NCBI RefSeq assembly: GCF_006385175.1
Contig: NZ_VFIY01000004.1
Span: 62,001 to 126,000, forward strand
Source: Emcibacter nanhaiensis
GTDB taxonomy: Bacteria > Pseudomonadota > Alphaproteobacteria > Sphingomonadales > Emcibacteraceae
DNA length: 64,000 nucleotides
Direction: 5' to 3'
Shown here: positions 8,698-16,901 of the stretch, in pieces
Layout of the letters: each line of letters begins with the position of its first letter
How positions within the stretch are numbered: position 1 is the first letter of the stretch
Made by a program: the position numbers and the translations under genes
Notes under the pieces: model-generated
Seen by the model: only the letters and a program-made list of their open reading frames with translations
Databases searched by the model: none
What the model was told of the DNA's origin: nothing

Positions 8698-11481
8698 ATG
8701 ATCAAATCCATTAAACTCAGAACTGTACTGATTGCAGCCTGTGCCACTGTGGCGCTCGCAGGCGCTGGCTGTCAGGGCGACGATTCAATTGAACTGGCTT
8801 CACCGGGAACTACCGGTCCGAACCCGGGTACCGGCGACACTAGTGGTGATACCGGCGGCAGCGGCGGCAGCAGTGCCGGTAACTGCCCGTCTGGTACAGC
8901 AGACCTGACTGTTGGTACGGAAACACACTGTGAACTTTCCGGCACTCTGACGAGTAACATTACTCTTACTGCAGAAAACCTTTATGTGATCGACGGCCTG
9001 GTCATTGTTGGCGAAGACGTTGGCTATGACGGCACCGGCGGGGCACCGGTCACACTGACCATCGAGCCCGGCACAACAATCTACGGTAAAGACGAAAACT
9101 CTGTTCTGTCAGTTTCCCGTGGTTCGCAGCTCATGGCAGAAGGAAGCAATACAAACCCGATTATCTTTACTTCCGCTCAGGATCTTGGATTTGATGACGA
9201 GCTGGGGCTTGCCTCCCGCGCCGCTTATTCCGGTGCTCCTCTGGAAGAGCCCTGGTCCGGTGAATGGGGCGGTGTCGTCCTCAACGGTCGCGCCACCACC
9301 AACGTGAACTGCGTGGCCGGTGTCTGTGAAGGTATCGACGAGGTTACCAACGAGCTTTACGGCGGCGACGATGATGCCGACAGCAGCGGCTCCCTGAAAT
9401 TCGTTCAGGTCAAATATGCTGGCTTTAAAGTGAATGCCATCAGCGAACTGAATGGTATCGCCATGCAGGGTATCGGTAGCGGCACTGAAGTGGACTATGT
9501 TCAGGTTCACAACAACTCTGACGATGGTATCGAATTCTTCGGTGGTACCGTGAACGCCAAACACCTGGTGGTAACCGGTTCCGACGATGACAGCTTCGAC
9601 TGGACCTTCGGTTGGCGCGGCAACATCCAGTATGCTATCGCCATTCAGAACCCGAACCAGGAAAATACCGACCGTGGTATTGAAGCTGACAACAACGAAG
9701 ATGACAACACTCTGACTCCGCGGTCCAACCCGACCTGGTCAAACATCACCTTCGTGGGCATCGATTCCTCACCCTACGGCGATACAGGTATCGTCCTGCG
9801 CCGCGGTACGGCCGCAAGCTTCTACAACGCTGTTGTAACCGACTTCACCAGTGACTGTCTGGATGTTGACGGTTCAGAAAGTTATGCCCAGCTGAACGCC
9901 GGTGAGATTGTCATGGAATCAACGCTGCTGGATTGTACTTCCAACTTCGCAAATGAAGATGAAGACGGCGCGGATGAAGACAACCTGCCGACCTGGTTTG
10001 CTGACCAGGACAACAACACCCTGGCAACAAACTCACTGTCCGTTTTTGTGAACGGTGCAACAGAACAGGGTGTGACAGCGACTGACGCAAATGCCGTTAA
10101 CGCCTTCTTTGATACAACAGACTACATCGGTGCCGTTAACGGTCCGAACGATCCGGAAAACTGGACGCTCGGCTGGACTTACGGCATGAATGACGCGGCA
10201 GTATGCCCGACCGGTACGACAGACAACGGCGACGGTGGATGTGTGCTTGAAGGTACTTACACCGACACAATGCGCCTGGTTGCTGGTCTGGATTACTTCC
10301 TGCGTGGTCAGGTGAACATTGGTGTTGATGTGGGTTACGACGGAACCGATCCGGACGGTGATCCCGCAACGCTGATCGTTGATGCCGGTGTGACCATCTA
10401 TGGTGAGGACACCAATGCGGTACTCAACATCACTCGTGGATCCAAGATCTTTGTGAACGGTACTGAAGATGCTCCTGTCACCATGACAGCCACCAACGAT
10501 GGTGCCCGTGATATTGATACAGCCAGTGGCCTGTGGGGTGGTCTGATCCTCAATGGTCGTGCCTCTACCAACGTGAACTGCGTGGCCGGTGTCTGTGAAG
10601 GTATCGACGAGGTGACCGGCGATCTGTATGGCGGTGACGACGACACCGACAACAGCGGCCGCCTGAGTTATCTGGTGGTCAAATACGCCGGCTTTAAAGT
10701 GAATGCCATCAGCGAACTGAACGGTGTTGCCATGCAGGGTATCGGTAACGGTACTGAAGTGAACTATGTTCAGGTTCACAACAACTCTGACGATGGTTTT
10801 GAATTCTTCGGTGGTACCGTGAACGCCAAACACCTGGTGGTGACCGGTTCCGACGATGACAGCTTCGACTGGACTTTCGGTTGGCGCGGTAAGGTACAGT
10901 ATGCCATCGCCATTCAGAACCCGAACCAGCCCAACACCGACCGTGGTATTGAAGCTGACAACAACGAAGATGACAACACCCTGACTCCGCGGTCCAACCC
11001 GACCTGGTCAAACATCACCTTCGTGGGCATCGATTCCTCACCCTACGGCGATACAGGTATCGTCCTGCGCCGCGGTACGGCCGCAAGCTTCTACAACGCT
11101 GTTGTAGCCAGCTTCACCGATGACTGCCTGGATATCGACGGTTCAGAAAGCTATGACCAGCTGGATGCCGGCAACATTGTCATGCAGTCAACACTGCTGG
11201 ATTGTAACTCCAACTTCGCGAATGAAGACGAAGACGGCGCCGATGAAGACAACCTGCCGACCTGGTTTGCTGCTCAGGCCAACACTACCCTCGGTGGTTC
11301 AACCCTGGCTGTACCGTCTGACGGCACCAAAAAATATATCAATGGTACTGGTGAAGCAGCAGTAACTGCAACAGATGCAAATGCTGTAGACGCCTTCTTC
11401 GATACCACAAGCTATATCGGTGCGGTGGAGAACGCTGCTGGCGACTGGACTGCCGGCTGGACGGTCTGGATCCACGACTAA
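8698..11481 (+). CDS. Large exported, duplicated beta-helix-like protein (probable lipoprotein)
   Basis: The 927-residue protein begins with a signal peptide whose end, VALAGAGCQGDD, has a Cys in an acceptable lipobox position, followed by a Gly/Ser/Thr/Pro linker. The remainder is two copies of a module of about 430 residues (about 60-500 and 500-927). Each has a GYDGT...TIEPGTTIYG opening, NCVAGVCEGIDEV (a likely disulfide), an Asp-rich YGGDDD loop, VHNNSDDGIEFFGGTVNAKH, TGSDDDSFDWTFGWRG and IVLRRGTAASFYNAVV. The short repeating strands suggest a right-handed beta-helix with Ca-binding loops. I recognise such proteins only as partners of TonB receptors, without a known activity. The place between gspO, a TBDR and the gsp operon suggests a T2SS substrate. 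Confidence 0.8.
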   Translation: MIKSIKLRTVLIAACATVALAGAGCQGDDSIELASPGTTGPNPGTGDTSGDTGGSGGSSAGNCPSGTADLTVGTETHCELSGTLTSNITLTAENLYVIDGLVIVGEDVGYDGTGGAPVTLTIEPGTTIYGKDENSVLSVSRGSQLMAEGSNTNPIIFTSAQDLGFDDELGLASRAAYSGAPLEEPWSGEWGGVVLNGRATTNVNCVAGVCEGIDEVTNELYGGDDDADSSGSLKFVQVKYAGFKVNAISELNGIAMQGIGSGTEVDYVQVHNNSDDGIEFFGGTVNAKHLVVTGSDDDSFDWTFGWRGNIQYAIAIQNPNQENTDRGIEADNNEDDNTLTPRSNPTWSNITFVGIDSSPYGDTGIVLRRGTAASFYNAVVTDFTSDCLDVDGSESYAQLNAGEIVMESTLLDCTSNFANEDEDGADEDNLPTWFADQDNNTLATNSLSVFVNGATEQGVTATDANAVNAFFDTTDYIGAVNGPNDPENWTLGWTYGMNDAAVCPTGTTDNGDGGCVLEGTYTDTMRLVAGLDYFLRGQVNIGVDVGYDGTDPDGDPATLIVDAGVTIYGEDTNAVLNITRGSKIFVNGTEDAPVTMTATNDGARDIDTASGLWGGLILNGRASTNVNCVAGVCEGIDEVTGDLYGGDDDTDNSGRLSYLVVKYAGFKVNAISELNGVAMQGIGNGTEVNYVQVHNNSDDGFEFFGGTVNAKHLVVTGSDDDSFDWTFGWRGKVQYAIAIQNPNQPNTDRGIEADNNEDDNTLTPRSNPTWSNITFVGIDSSPYGDTGIVLRRGTAASFYNAVVASFTDDCLDIDGSESYDQLDAGNIVMQSTLLDCNSNFANEDEDGADEDNLPTWFAAQANTTLGGSTLAVPSDGTKKYINGTGEAAVTATDANAVDAFFDTTSYIGAVENAAGDWTAGWTVWIHD
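9301..10003 (+). repeat. Intragenic repeat, copy 1
   Basis: This segment (residues about 202-435) recurs 1,269 bp downstream at 10570-11272 with very few differences. By eye, positions 9712-9837 are identical to 10981-11106, far beyond what protein conservation requires, which points to a recent duplication or gene conversion. Confidence 0.85.
10570..11272 (+). repeat. Intragenic repeat, copy 2
   Basis: Second copy of the segment at 9301-10003 (residues about 625-858), in the same reading frame and orientation. Confidence 0.85.
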
Positions 11482-11494
11482 GCTTCAGTGATTG

Positions 11495-11526
11495 GCTGCG
11501 GCGGGCATTACTCTGCCTGCCGCAGC
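11495..11526 (+). other. Intercistronic hairpin between the exported protein and the TonB receptor
   Basis: GCTGCGGC and GCCGCAGC pair, with an inner GGC/GCC, around a short loop. No T-run follows, so it is more likely an mRNA-stabilising or processing hairpin than a terminator; the receptor gene starts 23 bp later. Confidence 0.55.
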
Positions 11527-11549
11527 TCTCTCATTTAAAAAAATCACAC

Positions 11550-14141
11550 ATGGTGCTTGATATGAAAAGTTATACTACAAATTTGAAGGGAGCCCTTCTG
11601 GCCAGTACGCTGATACTGGTTCCGGCAGGGGTTTACGCCCAGCAGGCAGAGCAGGCCGAGCCCAATCAGGATATCGAGGAAGTGACCGTTATGGGTCAGT
11701 ATATTCCTGATGAAAAGCGGTCTACCTCTGAAATTTCCAACATCCTCGATGCCGCCGACTTCTCCCGCCTCGGGGACAGCGATGTCGCGGGATCCCTGAA
11801 GCGTCTTACCGGTCTCAGCCTTGCTGAAGACGGCGTGGTCATTGTTCGCGGTCTTGGCGACCGTTATTCCAACGCACTGCTTGATGGCGCAAATCTTCCG
11901 AGCCCCGACCCGCTTCGTCGTGTCGTTCCTCTCGATATCTTTCCTGTGAACGTGCTGGACGGCGTGCTTGTTCAGAAAACCTTTTCACCGGAATATCCGG
12001 GTCACTTTGGTGGCGGCCTTATCGAAATGCGCACAAAGGCTGTGCCGGATGAAGATTTCTTCAAGGTTGGCATTTCCACAGCCTATAATACAATATCAAC
12101 TTTTGAAGACGGCCTGAGCTACGATCATTCCGACACCGACTGGCTCGGTTTTGACGATGGTCTTCGTGACCTTCCGGATGCCATTAAAGCTGATCCCTAT
12201 CTGGCAAATATGACAGACGAGGAACGGGAAGCGGCCGGTGAAGCCATTTCCAATATCTGGTCTGCTGATTTCCAGGAAAACCTGCCTGACTTCGGTCTGG
12301 AAGGCACTTTGGGCAAGCGCATTGAAATGGACGACAGCAGCCTGGGTGTTCTGTTTTCCGTCTCCTATGACAACCAGTACCGCAACAAAGAAGGTGTGTT
12401 TAACGAATACAGCAATACCTCTGAAGGTGCGGAACTCAACGGTCTGGGTATTCGGCCGGAAGCCTGTCTGGAATTCGAGGGTGCACCGCAGAACTGTGGC
12501 CTGAGAAGCACGACGTTTGAAGTGGACCTTAACGGTATTCTCAATGTCGGCTATGAATTCAACGGCAACAACAACATCCAGCTGACATCGCTGCTGCTGA
12601 GAAAATCATCTCGTTCCGCAACGATCTTCAGTGGTGATTTCGCCGCGGACCCGGGCCGGTTGCGTACGCTGACTCAGCTCGAGTGGGTTGAGCGCCAGGT
12701 ATGGTCAAACCAGCTGTCCGGTGACCATTTCTTTGACTTGAGTGATGCCGGGGAAACGGAACTCAAATGGCATGCTGTTTACGGAACAGCCAGCCGCGAC
12801 GTGCCGATGCGTAAGCAGTCCACCTATGAATACAACGAAGCTCTGGGCGCCAACATCCTGTCCACGCGTGAGAGTATCCAGCTGGGTAACGGGATTTTCT
12901 GGGGCGAGCTGGACGATACCATTTATGAATATGGTATGGATCTGAAACAGCCCGTTGAGTTCGGTGATGTCCAGGCAGATATTTCTGCTGGCGGAATGTA
13001 CTATAAAAAGGAACGTGAATCCTCATATCTGAGATACCGTTTCGGCTTCCCGGCCGGTGGCGCTTCTCCGGAGCTGAGAATGCTTGTTCCCGAGATCGTA
13101 TTTGGTACGTTCAACATCGCTCCCGACGGAATTCAGCTGCTGTCACAAACATTGGCAGGTGACTACTTTGAAGGAAGCGAAGAAGTCCTGGCCGGCTACA
13201 TCAAAGCTGATGCCCAGGTTTCTGAAGACATCCGCCTGGCTGTCGGCGGACGCTATGAAGATACCACGCAGAATATCGATACTGTGAACCTGTCTGTGCA
13301 GCCGGAGAGCCAGAGGTTCCTGCCGGCAGCGACTCTGACCTGGACCTTTGCGGAAAATATGCAGCTTCGTCTGGCCGCATCGCAGACCCTGTCCAGGCCT
13401 GACCTGAGGGAACTGGCTCCGGTTTCCTACTATGATGAGCTGGGCCGTTCCCGCACCGGTAATCCGGATCTCAAGACCGCGAAGGTCACCAATCTGGATG
13501 CCCGTTTCGAATGGTATTTCGGTGAAGATGAGTCAGTGACCATCGGTGCCTTCTACAAGGACTTCAAAGATCCGATTGAAGAAACCGTAACCATCATCGG
13601 TGACGGCACCAGGAACCTGAGTTACATCAACGCGGATTCAGGTGAACTGTATGGTGTCGAAATTGAGGCAAATATCAATATTCCGCTGGCTGAAACCTTT
13701 GAGGGTGAATTCTGGCAGAATCGTCTCTTTTACGTAAAGGCCAACGGAACATACATCAACTCTGAGGTTAATATTGCTCCAGAAGACCTGAATGTTCTGA
13801 CCAACGCGGTTCGTCCGATGCAGGGACAGTCTGAATGGCTCGGCAACCTGCAGCTGGGATGGGATGGTGAAGACGATCGCCTTACTATCCTTGTGAACTA
13901 CACCGGCGAGCGCATTGCCAGTGTCGGTACATACAGCCTGCCGGACCTGGTCGAGGATGCGACTGTTTTTGTAGACCTGGTTTATAAACGGGACATCGAA
14001 ATCGGCGGTGGCGAAATGGAGCTGAGCTTCAAAGTCGAGAATATTCTTGATGAAGATTATCAGGTTACTCAGGCTGGCTTCCTCGCTGAAAGCTATAACA
14101 TCGGCACTACATTCTCAGTGGGTGTAAGCCACACCTTCTAA
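11550..14141 (+). CDS. TonB-dependent outer-membrane receptor
   Basis: The 863-residue protein has a signal peptide ending VYAQQAEQ, a TonB-box-like EEVTVMG at about residue 43, a plug domain (DVAGSLKRLTGLSL, VIVRGLGDRYSNALLDGANL) and a beta-barrel that ends in the outer-membrane signature GVSHTF with C-terminal Phe. Such receptors take up scarce ligands with energy from TonB-ExbBD. The substrate cannot be read from the sequence. It follows the duplicated exported protein by 68 bp and probably shares its transcript; the next gene is gspC. ATG at 11550 is used; ATG at 11562 is an alternative. Neither has a strong ribosome binding site. Confidence 0.92.
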   Translation: MVLDMKSYTTNLKGALLASTLILVPAGVYAQQAEQAEPNQDIEEVTVMGQYIPDEKRSTSEISNILDAADFSRLGDSDVAGSLKRLTGLSLAEDGVVIVRGLGDRYSNALLDGANLPSPDPLRRVVPLDIFPVNVLDGVLVQKTFSPEYPGHFGGGLIEMRTKAVPDEDFFKVGISTAYNTISTFEDGLSYDHSDTDWLGFDDGLRDLPDAIKADPYLANMTDEEREAAGEAISNIWSADFQENLPDFGLEGTLGKRIEMDDSSLGVLFSVSYDNQYRNKEGVFNEYSNTSEGAELNGLGIRPEACLEFEGAPQNCGLRSTTFEVDLNGILNVGYEFNGNNNIQLTSLLLRKSSRSATIFSGDFAADPGRLRTLTQLEWVERQVWSNQLSGDHFFDLSDAGETELKWHAVYGTASRDVPMRKQSTYEYNEALGANILSTRESIQLGNGIFWGELDDTIYEYGMDLKQPVEFGDVQADISAGGMYYKKERESSYLRYRFGFPAGGASPELRMLVPEIVFGTFNIAPDGIQLLSQTLAGDYFEGSEEVLAGYIKADAQVSEDIRLAVGGRYEDTTQNIDTVNLSVQPESQRFLPAATLTWTFAENMQLRLAASQTLSRPDLRELAPVSYYDELGRSRTGNPDLKTAKVTNLDARFEWYFGEDESVTIGAFYKDFKDPIEETVTIIGDGTRNLSYINADSGELYGVEIEANINIPLAETFEGEFWQNRLFYVKANGTYINSEVNIAPEDLNVLTNAVRPMQGQSEWLGNLQLGWDGEDDRLTILVNYTGERIASVGTYSLPDLVEDATVFVDLVYKRDIEIGGGEMELSFKVENILDEDYQVTQAGFLAESYNIGTTFSVGVSHTF

Positions 14142-14199
14142 GGCTGAAGCCACGGTTAAACATCAAGGGCATCTGCGGCGGCAGGTGCCCTTTATTTTT

Positions 14200-14228
14200 A
14201 TGTAACAATACTATCACATTCCTGTAAC
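14200..14228 (+). promoter_or_regulatory. Candidate PhoB box before gspC
   Basis: Three 7-bp units start 11 bp apart: ATGTAAC (14200), CTATCAC (14211) and CTGTAAC (14222), with spacers AATA and ATTC. This is the most regular Pho-box-like array in the window. It ends 48 bp before the gspC start, a normal place for an activator site. PhoB as the binding protein is inferred from the motif. Confidence 0.65.
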
Positions 14229-14276
14229 AAACAGGTTCCACAAGATGAATCTTGGAAAATTTCAACGGGTTGTCGC

Positions 14277-14897
14277 GTGGCTGTAACAAAAACAAATTTC
14301 ACAGAAAAACTGGCCTTTTTCCGGGGGAGTCTGCAACGCCTGCCGGCGAGCAGGGGCGTCTCCGAGTCGAAAAACAGGACGCCCTTTCAGTATTTTGTGT
14401 GGTTTCTGGAAATAATTTTCGCGGCATTGCTCCTCTATGTTCTGGCGCTTTTGTTCTGGGACTTCACCTCGCCCAGGCTGCCGGTGGTGGAAGGGGGCGG
14501 TGTTGCTGTCACAAAACAGACAAAAAACCGGGCGGCGACGGACTGGTCGGTTTTTGCCTCGGTCAATCCCTTTTACCGGGATCAGAAGATTGAAGCCGTT
14601 GAGGAGACGGCGCTGACGGAAGCCCGCGAAACCAACCTTGATCTTGAGCTGTTCGGCATCCGCTATAGCCCGGACGGCAGCGGCGTGGCGATTATCCGTA
14701 CACCCGACAAACAGCAGGGGGCTTTCCGCGCCGGGGATGAGATTTTTGACGGCGTAATACTTAATCGGGTTCTCGAAGACCGGGTGGCCATTGAACGTTC
14801 CGGTGTGCTCGAGGTGCTGACCTTCCCGGGACAACAGGGGACGGGGCAGGTCGCAGCTGACGGCACACCCCGGAACCAGGCGGGACAACAACAATGA
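14277..14897 (+). CDS. gspC: T2SS inner-membrane protein GspC
   Basis: GspC links the inner-membrane platform to the secretin. The 206-residue protein has a short cytoplasmic N-terminus, one membrane span (FLEIIFAALLLYVLALLFW, about residues 45-63) and a periplasmic homology region (LELFGIRYSPDGSGVAIIRT followed by GDEIFDGVILNRVLEDRVAI). The C-terminal PDZ or coiled-coil part is absent or very short, so this is a minimal GspC. The start is a GTG at 14277; no ATG is available in frame and the ribosome binding site is weak. It heads gspCDEFGHIJKLMN and its stop overlaps gspD. Confidence 0.87.
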   Translation: MAVTKTNFTEKLAFFRGSLQRLPASRGVSESKNRTPFQYFVWFLEIIFAALLLYVLALLFWDFTSPRLPVVEGGGVAVTKQTKNRAATDWSVFASVNPFYRDQKIEAVEETALTEARETNLDLELFGIRYSPDGSGVAIIRTPDKQQGAFRAGDEIFDGVILNRVLEDRVAIERSGVLEVLTFPGQQGTGQVAADGTPRNQAGQQQ

Positions 14898-16900
14898 AAT
14901 CAGGACACAGACAAGGTTCAGGCAGGGATATGAGGAAACAGATCACAAGATATATTGTCGTGCTGGCAGCTCTGATAACGGCTATGGCGACCGAGGCCGT
15001 GGCGCAGAACAATGAACCGGCAGTACTGAACTATCGCCAGGCCGATATCAAGGCGGTGACCGAGGATATTTCCCTACTGACCGGCAGGTCCTTTATCATC
15101 GATCCCCGGGTCTCCGGTAAGGTAACCATCATCTCCCGCGAGCCGGTGGAACGCGCCGCGGTGCTGGAAACCTTCCTGTCCACCCTGAAGGTGCATGGTC
15201 TTGCCGTGCTGCCCACGCCGGGTGGCGCCTATAAGATCGTGCCCGAGGACCAGGCGGCGGTTGAGGGGCAGATCCTGTCGAGGCGGGACAAGCCCACCGA
15301 CCAGATGGTGACCGAAGTCATCAAACTGCGTCATCTCGATGTGACCCAGGCCTCCAACATGCTCAAGACCCTGGTCGGCAAATCCGGACGGGTATTGCCC
15401 TACCGGCCGTCCAATGTCCTGATTCTGGTGGATTTCGCCCCCAATGTCGAACGCCTCAAGGCGGTGCTGGCCGAGGTGGACAAGTCCCGCGATGTGGTGC
15501 GTATGATTTCGCTCAGCAACACCTCGCCCAGCGAAATGGCGGAAATTCTGGAACAGCTGAAGAGTGCTTCCGGCGCAGAGAATGCCATGTACAGCGGCTT
15601 TTCCGCCGTACCGGTGGACGCCAGCGACACCCTGATGCTGAAGGGCGACCAAAAGGTCATCGATGAGCTTATGCCGGTGATCGAACAACTGGATGCGCGG
15701 CGCAAGTCCAAAGGCGATCTCAGGGTGGTAAAACTCAATCACACCAGCGGCGAGACCCTGCTGCCGGTGCTGCAGGAAGTGAGCCAGTCCCTGGCCCAGA
15801 GCAAGGGGGAAAATGCCGGTGGAGGGCGTGCCGGAAAAACAAGCATTTCCCTGCATCCCTCCACCAATTCCCTGGTGATTAATGCCGACCCGGAAATGCA
15901 GAAGGCATTGGGTGACGTGATCCGGCAGCTGGATGTGCCCCGCGACCAGATCATGGTCGAAGGCATTATCGTCGAGGTGTCGGATACCACGGCCAAGGAA
16001 CTTGGCCTGCAGTATTTCCTGTCCGGCAGCCAGACCTCCGGCGTGCCGTTCGTCACCACCAATTATTCCAACAGCACACCCAATATCCTGGCCTCGGCCG
16101 GGGCGCTGCTGGCGGCCGATGAACTGGGCGAGGACAGTGACGCCCTGGCGGCGCTGCAGAGCAACGCCATTGACTCGATCCTCGGTATCAACGGCTTCGC
16201 CGGCGGTCTTGCCGGAAAATCGTCCAACGGCACCACTTTCGGCTTTATCCTCAATGCGCTGGACGAGGATATCACCTCCAACATCCTGTCCACGCCATCG
16301 GTCATTACCATCGACAACGAGGAAGCCCGCATTCTCGGCGGCCAGGAAATTCCCATTACCACCGGCGAAACGCTGAGCAGCAACAACTCCAACCCGTTCC
16401 GCACCGTGAACCGGGAGGATATCGGCGTGAAGCTGACCGTGCGTCCGCAAATCAACGGCGAGAACGGCATTCTCGCCCATATCCAGCAGGAGGTGTCCAG
16501 CGTTGCCGGCACCATCAGCAGCCAGTCCACCGACCTGATCACCAACAAGCGGGAAGTGGAAACCACCGTGATGCTGCAGGACGGCGAGATCATGGTGCTG
16601 GGCGGCCTGATCCAGCAGGATGAATCCGTGTCCATCAGCGGTGTGCCGCTCTTGAAGGATATCCCGGTGCTGGGCGAAGCCTTCAAGAGCCGGGCCAAGT
16701 CCCGCGAGCAGCGCAACCTGATGATTTTCCTGCGCATGACCATCATCCGCGACAAGGACCAGCTGCGCCGGGTCACCAACAAGAAATATGATTTCTTCCG
16801 TAATGACCCGCTGATGGAGGATGCCTACGGCGGTATCGGGCTCGACGGCGTCATGAACAAGGTGATCGGCGCCACGCCGGCAAAACCGGAAGGCGAATGA
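14894..16900 (+). CDS. gspD: T2SS outer-membrane secretin GspD
   Basis: GspD forms the outer-membrane channel. The 668-residue protein has a signal peptide, an N0 domain (NYRQADIKAVTEDISLLTG), several N1-N3 repeats (for example VIKLRHLDVTQASNMLKTLV) and a C-terminal secretin domain with VPLLKDIPVLGEAFKS. ATG 14894 overlaps the gspC stop (ATGA); ATG 14930 would give a more conventional signal peptide start (MRKQITRYIV) and is a real alternative. A pilotin is not obvious; the small lipoprotein at 24899 is a candidate by position only. Confidence 0.95.
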   Translation: MKSGHRQGSGRDMRKQITRYIVVLAALITAMATEAVAQNNEPAVLNYRQADIKAVTEDISLLTGRSFIIDPRVSGKVTIISREPVERAAVLETFLSTLKVHGLAVLPTPGGAYKIVPEDQAAVEGQILSRRDKPTDQMVTEVIKLRHLDVTQASNMLKTLVGKSGRVLPYRPSNVLILVDFAPNVERLKAVLAEVDKSRDVVRMISLSNTSPSEMAEILEQLKSASGAENAMYSGFSAVPVDASDTLMLKGDQKVIDELMPVIEQLDARRKSKGDLRVVKLNHTSGETLLPVLQEVSQSLAQSKGENAGGGRAGKTSISLHPSTNSLVINADPEMQKALGDVIRQLDVPRDQIMVEGIIVEVSDTTAKELGLQYFLSGSQTSGVPFVTTNYSNSTPNILASAGALLAADELGEDSDALAALQSNAIDSILGINGFAGGLAGKSSNGTTFGFILNALDEDITSNILSTPSVITIDNEEARILGGQEIPITTGETLSSNNSNPFRTVNREDIGVKLTVRPQINGENGILAHIQQEVSSVAGTISSQSTDLITNKREVETTVMLQDGEIMVLGGLIQQDESVSISGVPLLKDIPVLGEAFKSRAKSREQRNLMIFLRMTIIRDKDQLRRVTNKKYDFFRNDPLMEDAYGGIGLDGVMNKVIGATPAKPEGE

Positions 16901-16901
16901 C

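Noticed and set aside
14281-14287. Fourth CTGTAAC unit as part of the gspC Pho box
   Set aside because: It lies inside the coding start and is not in 11-bp register with the other three units.
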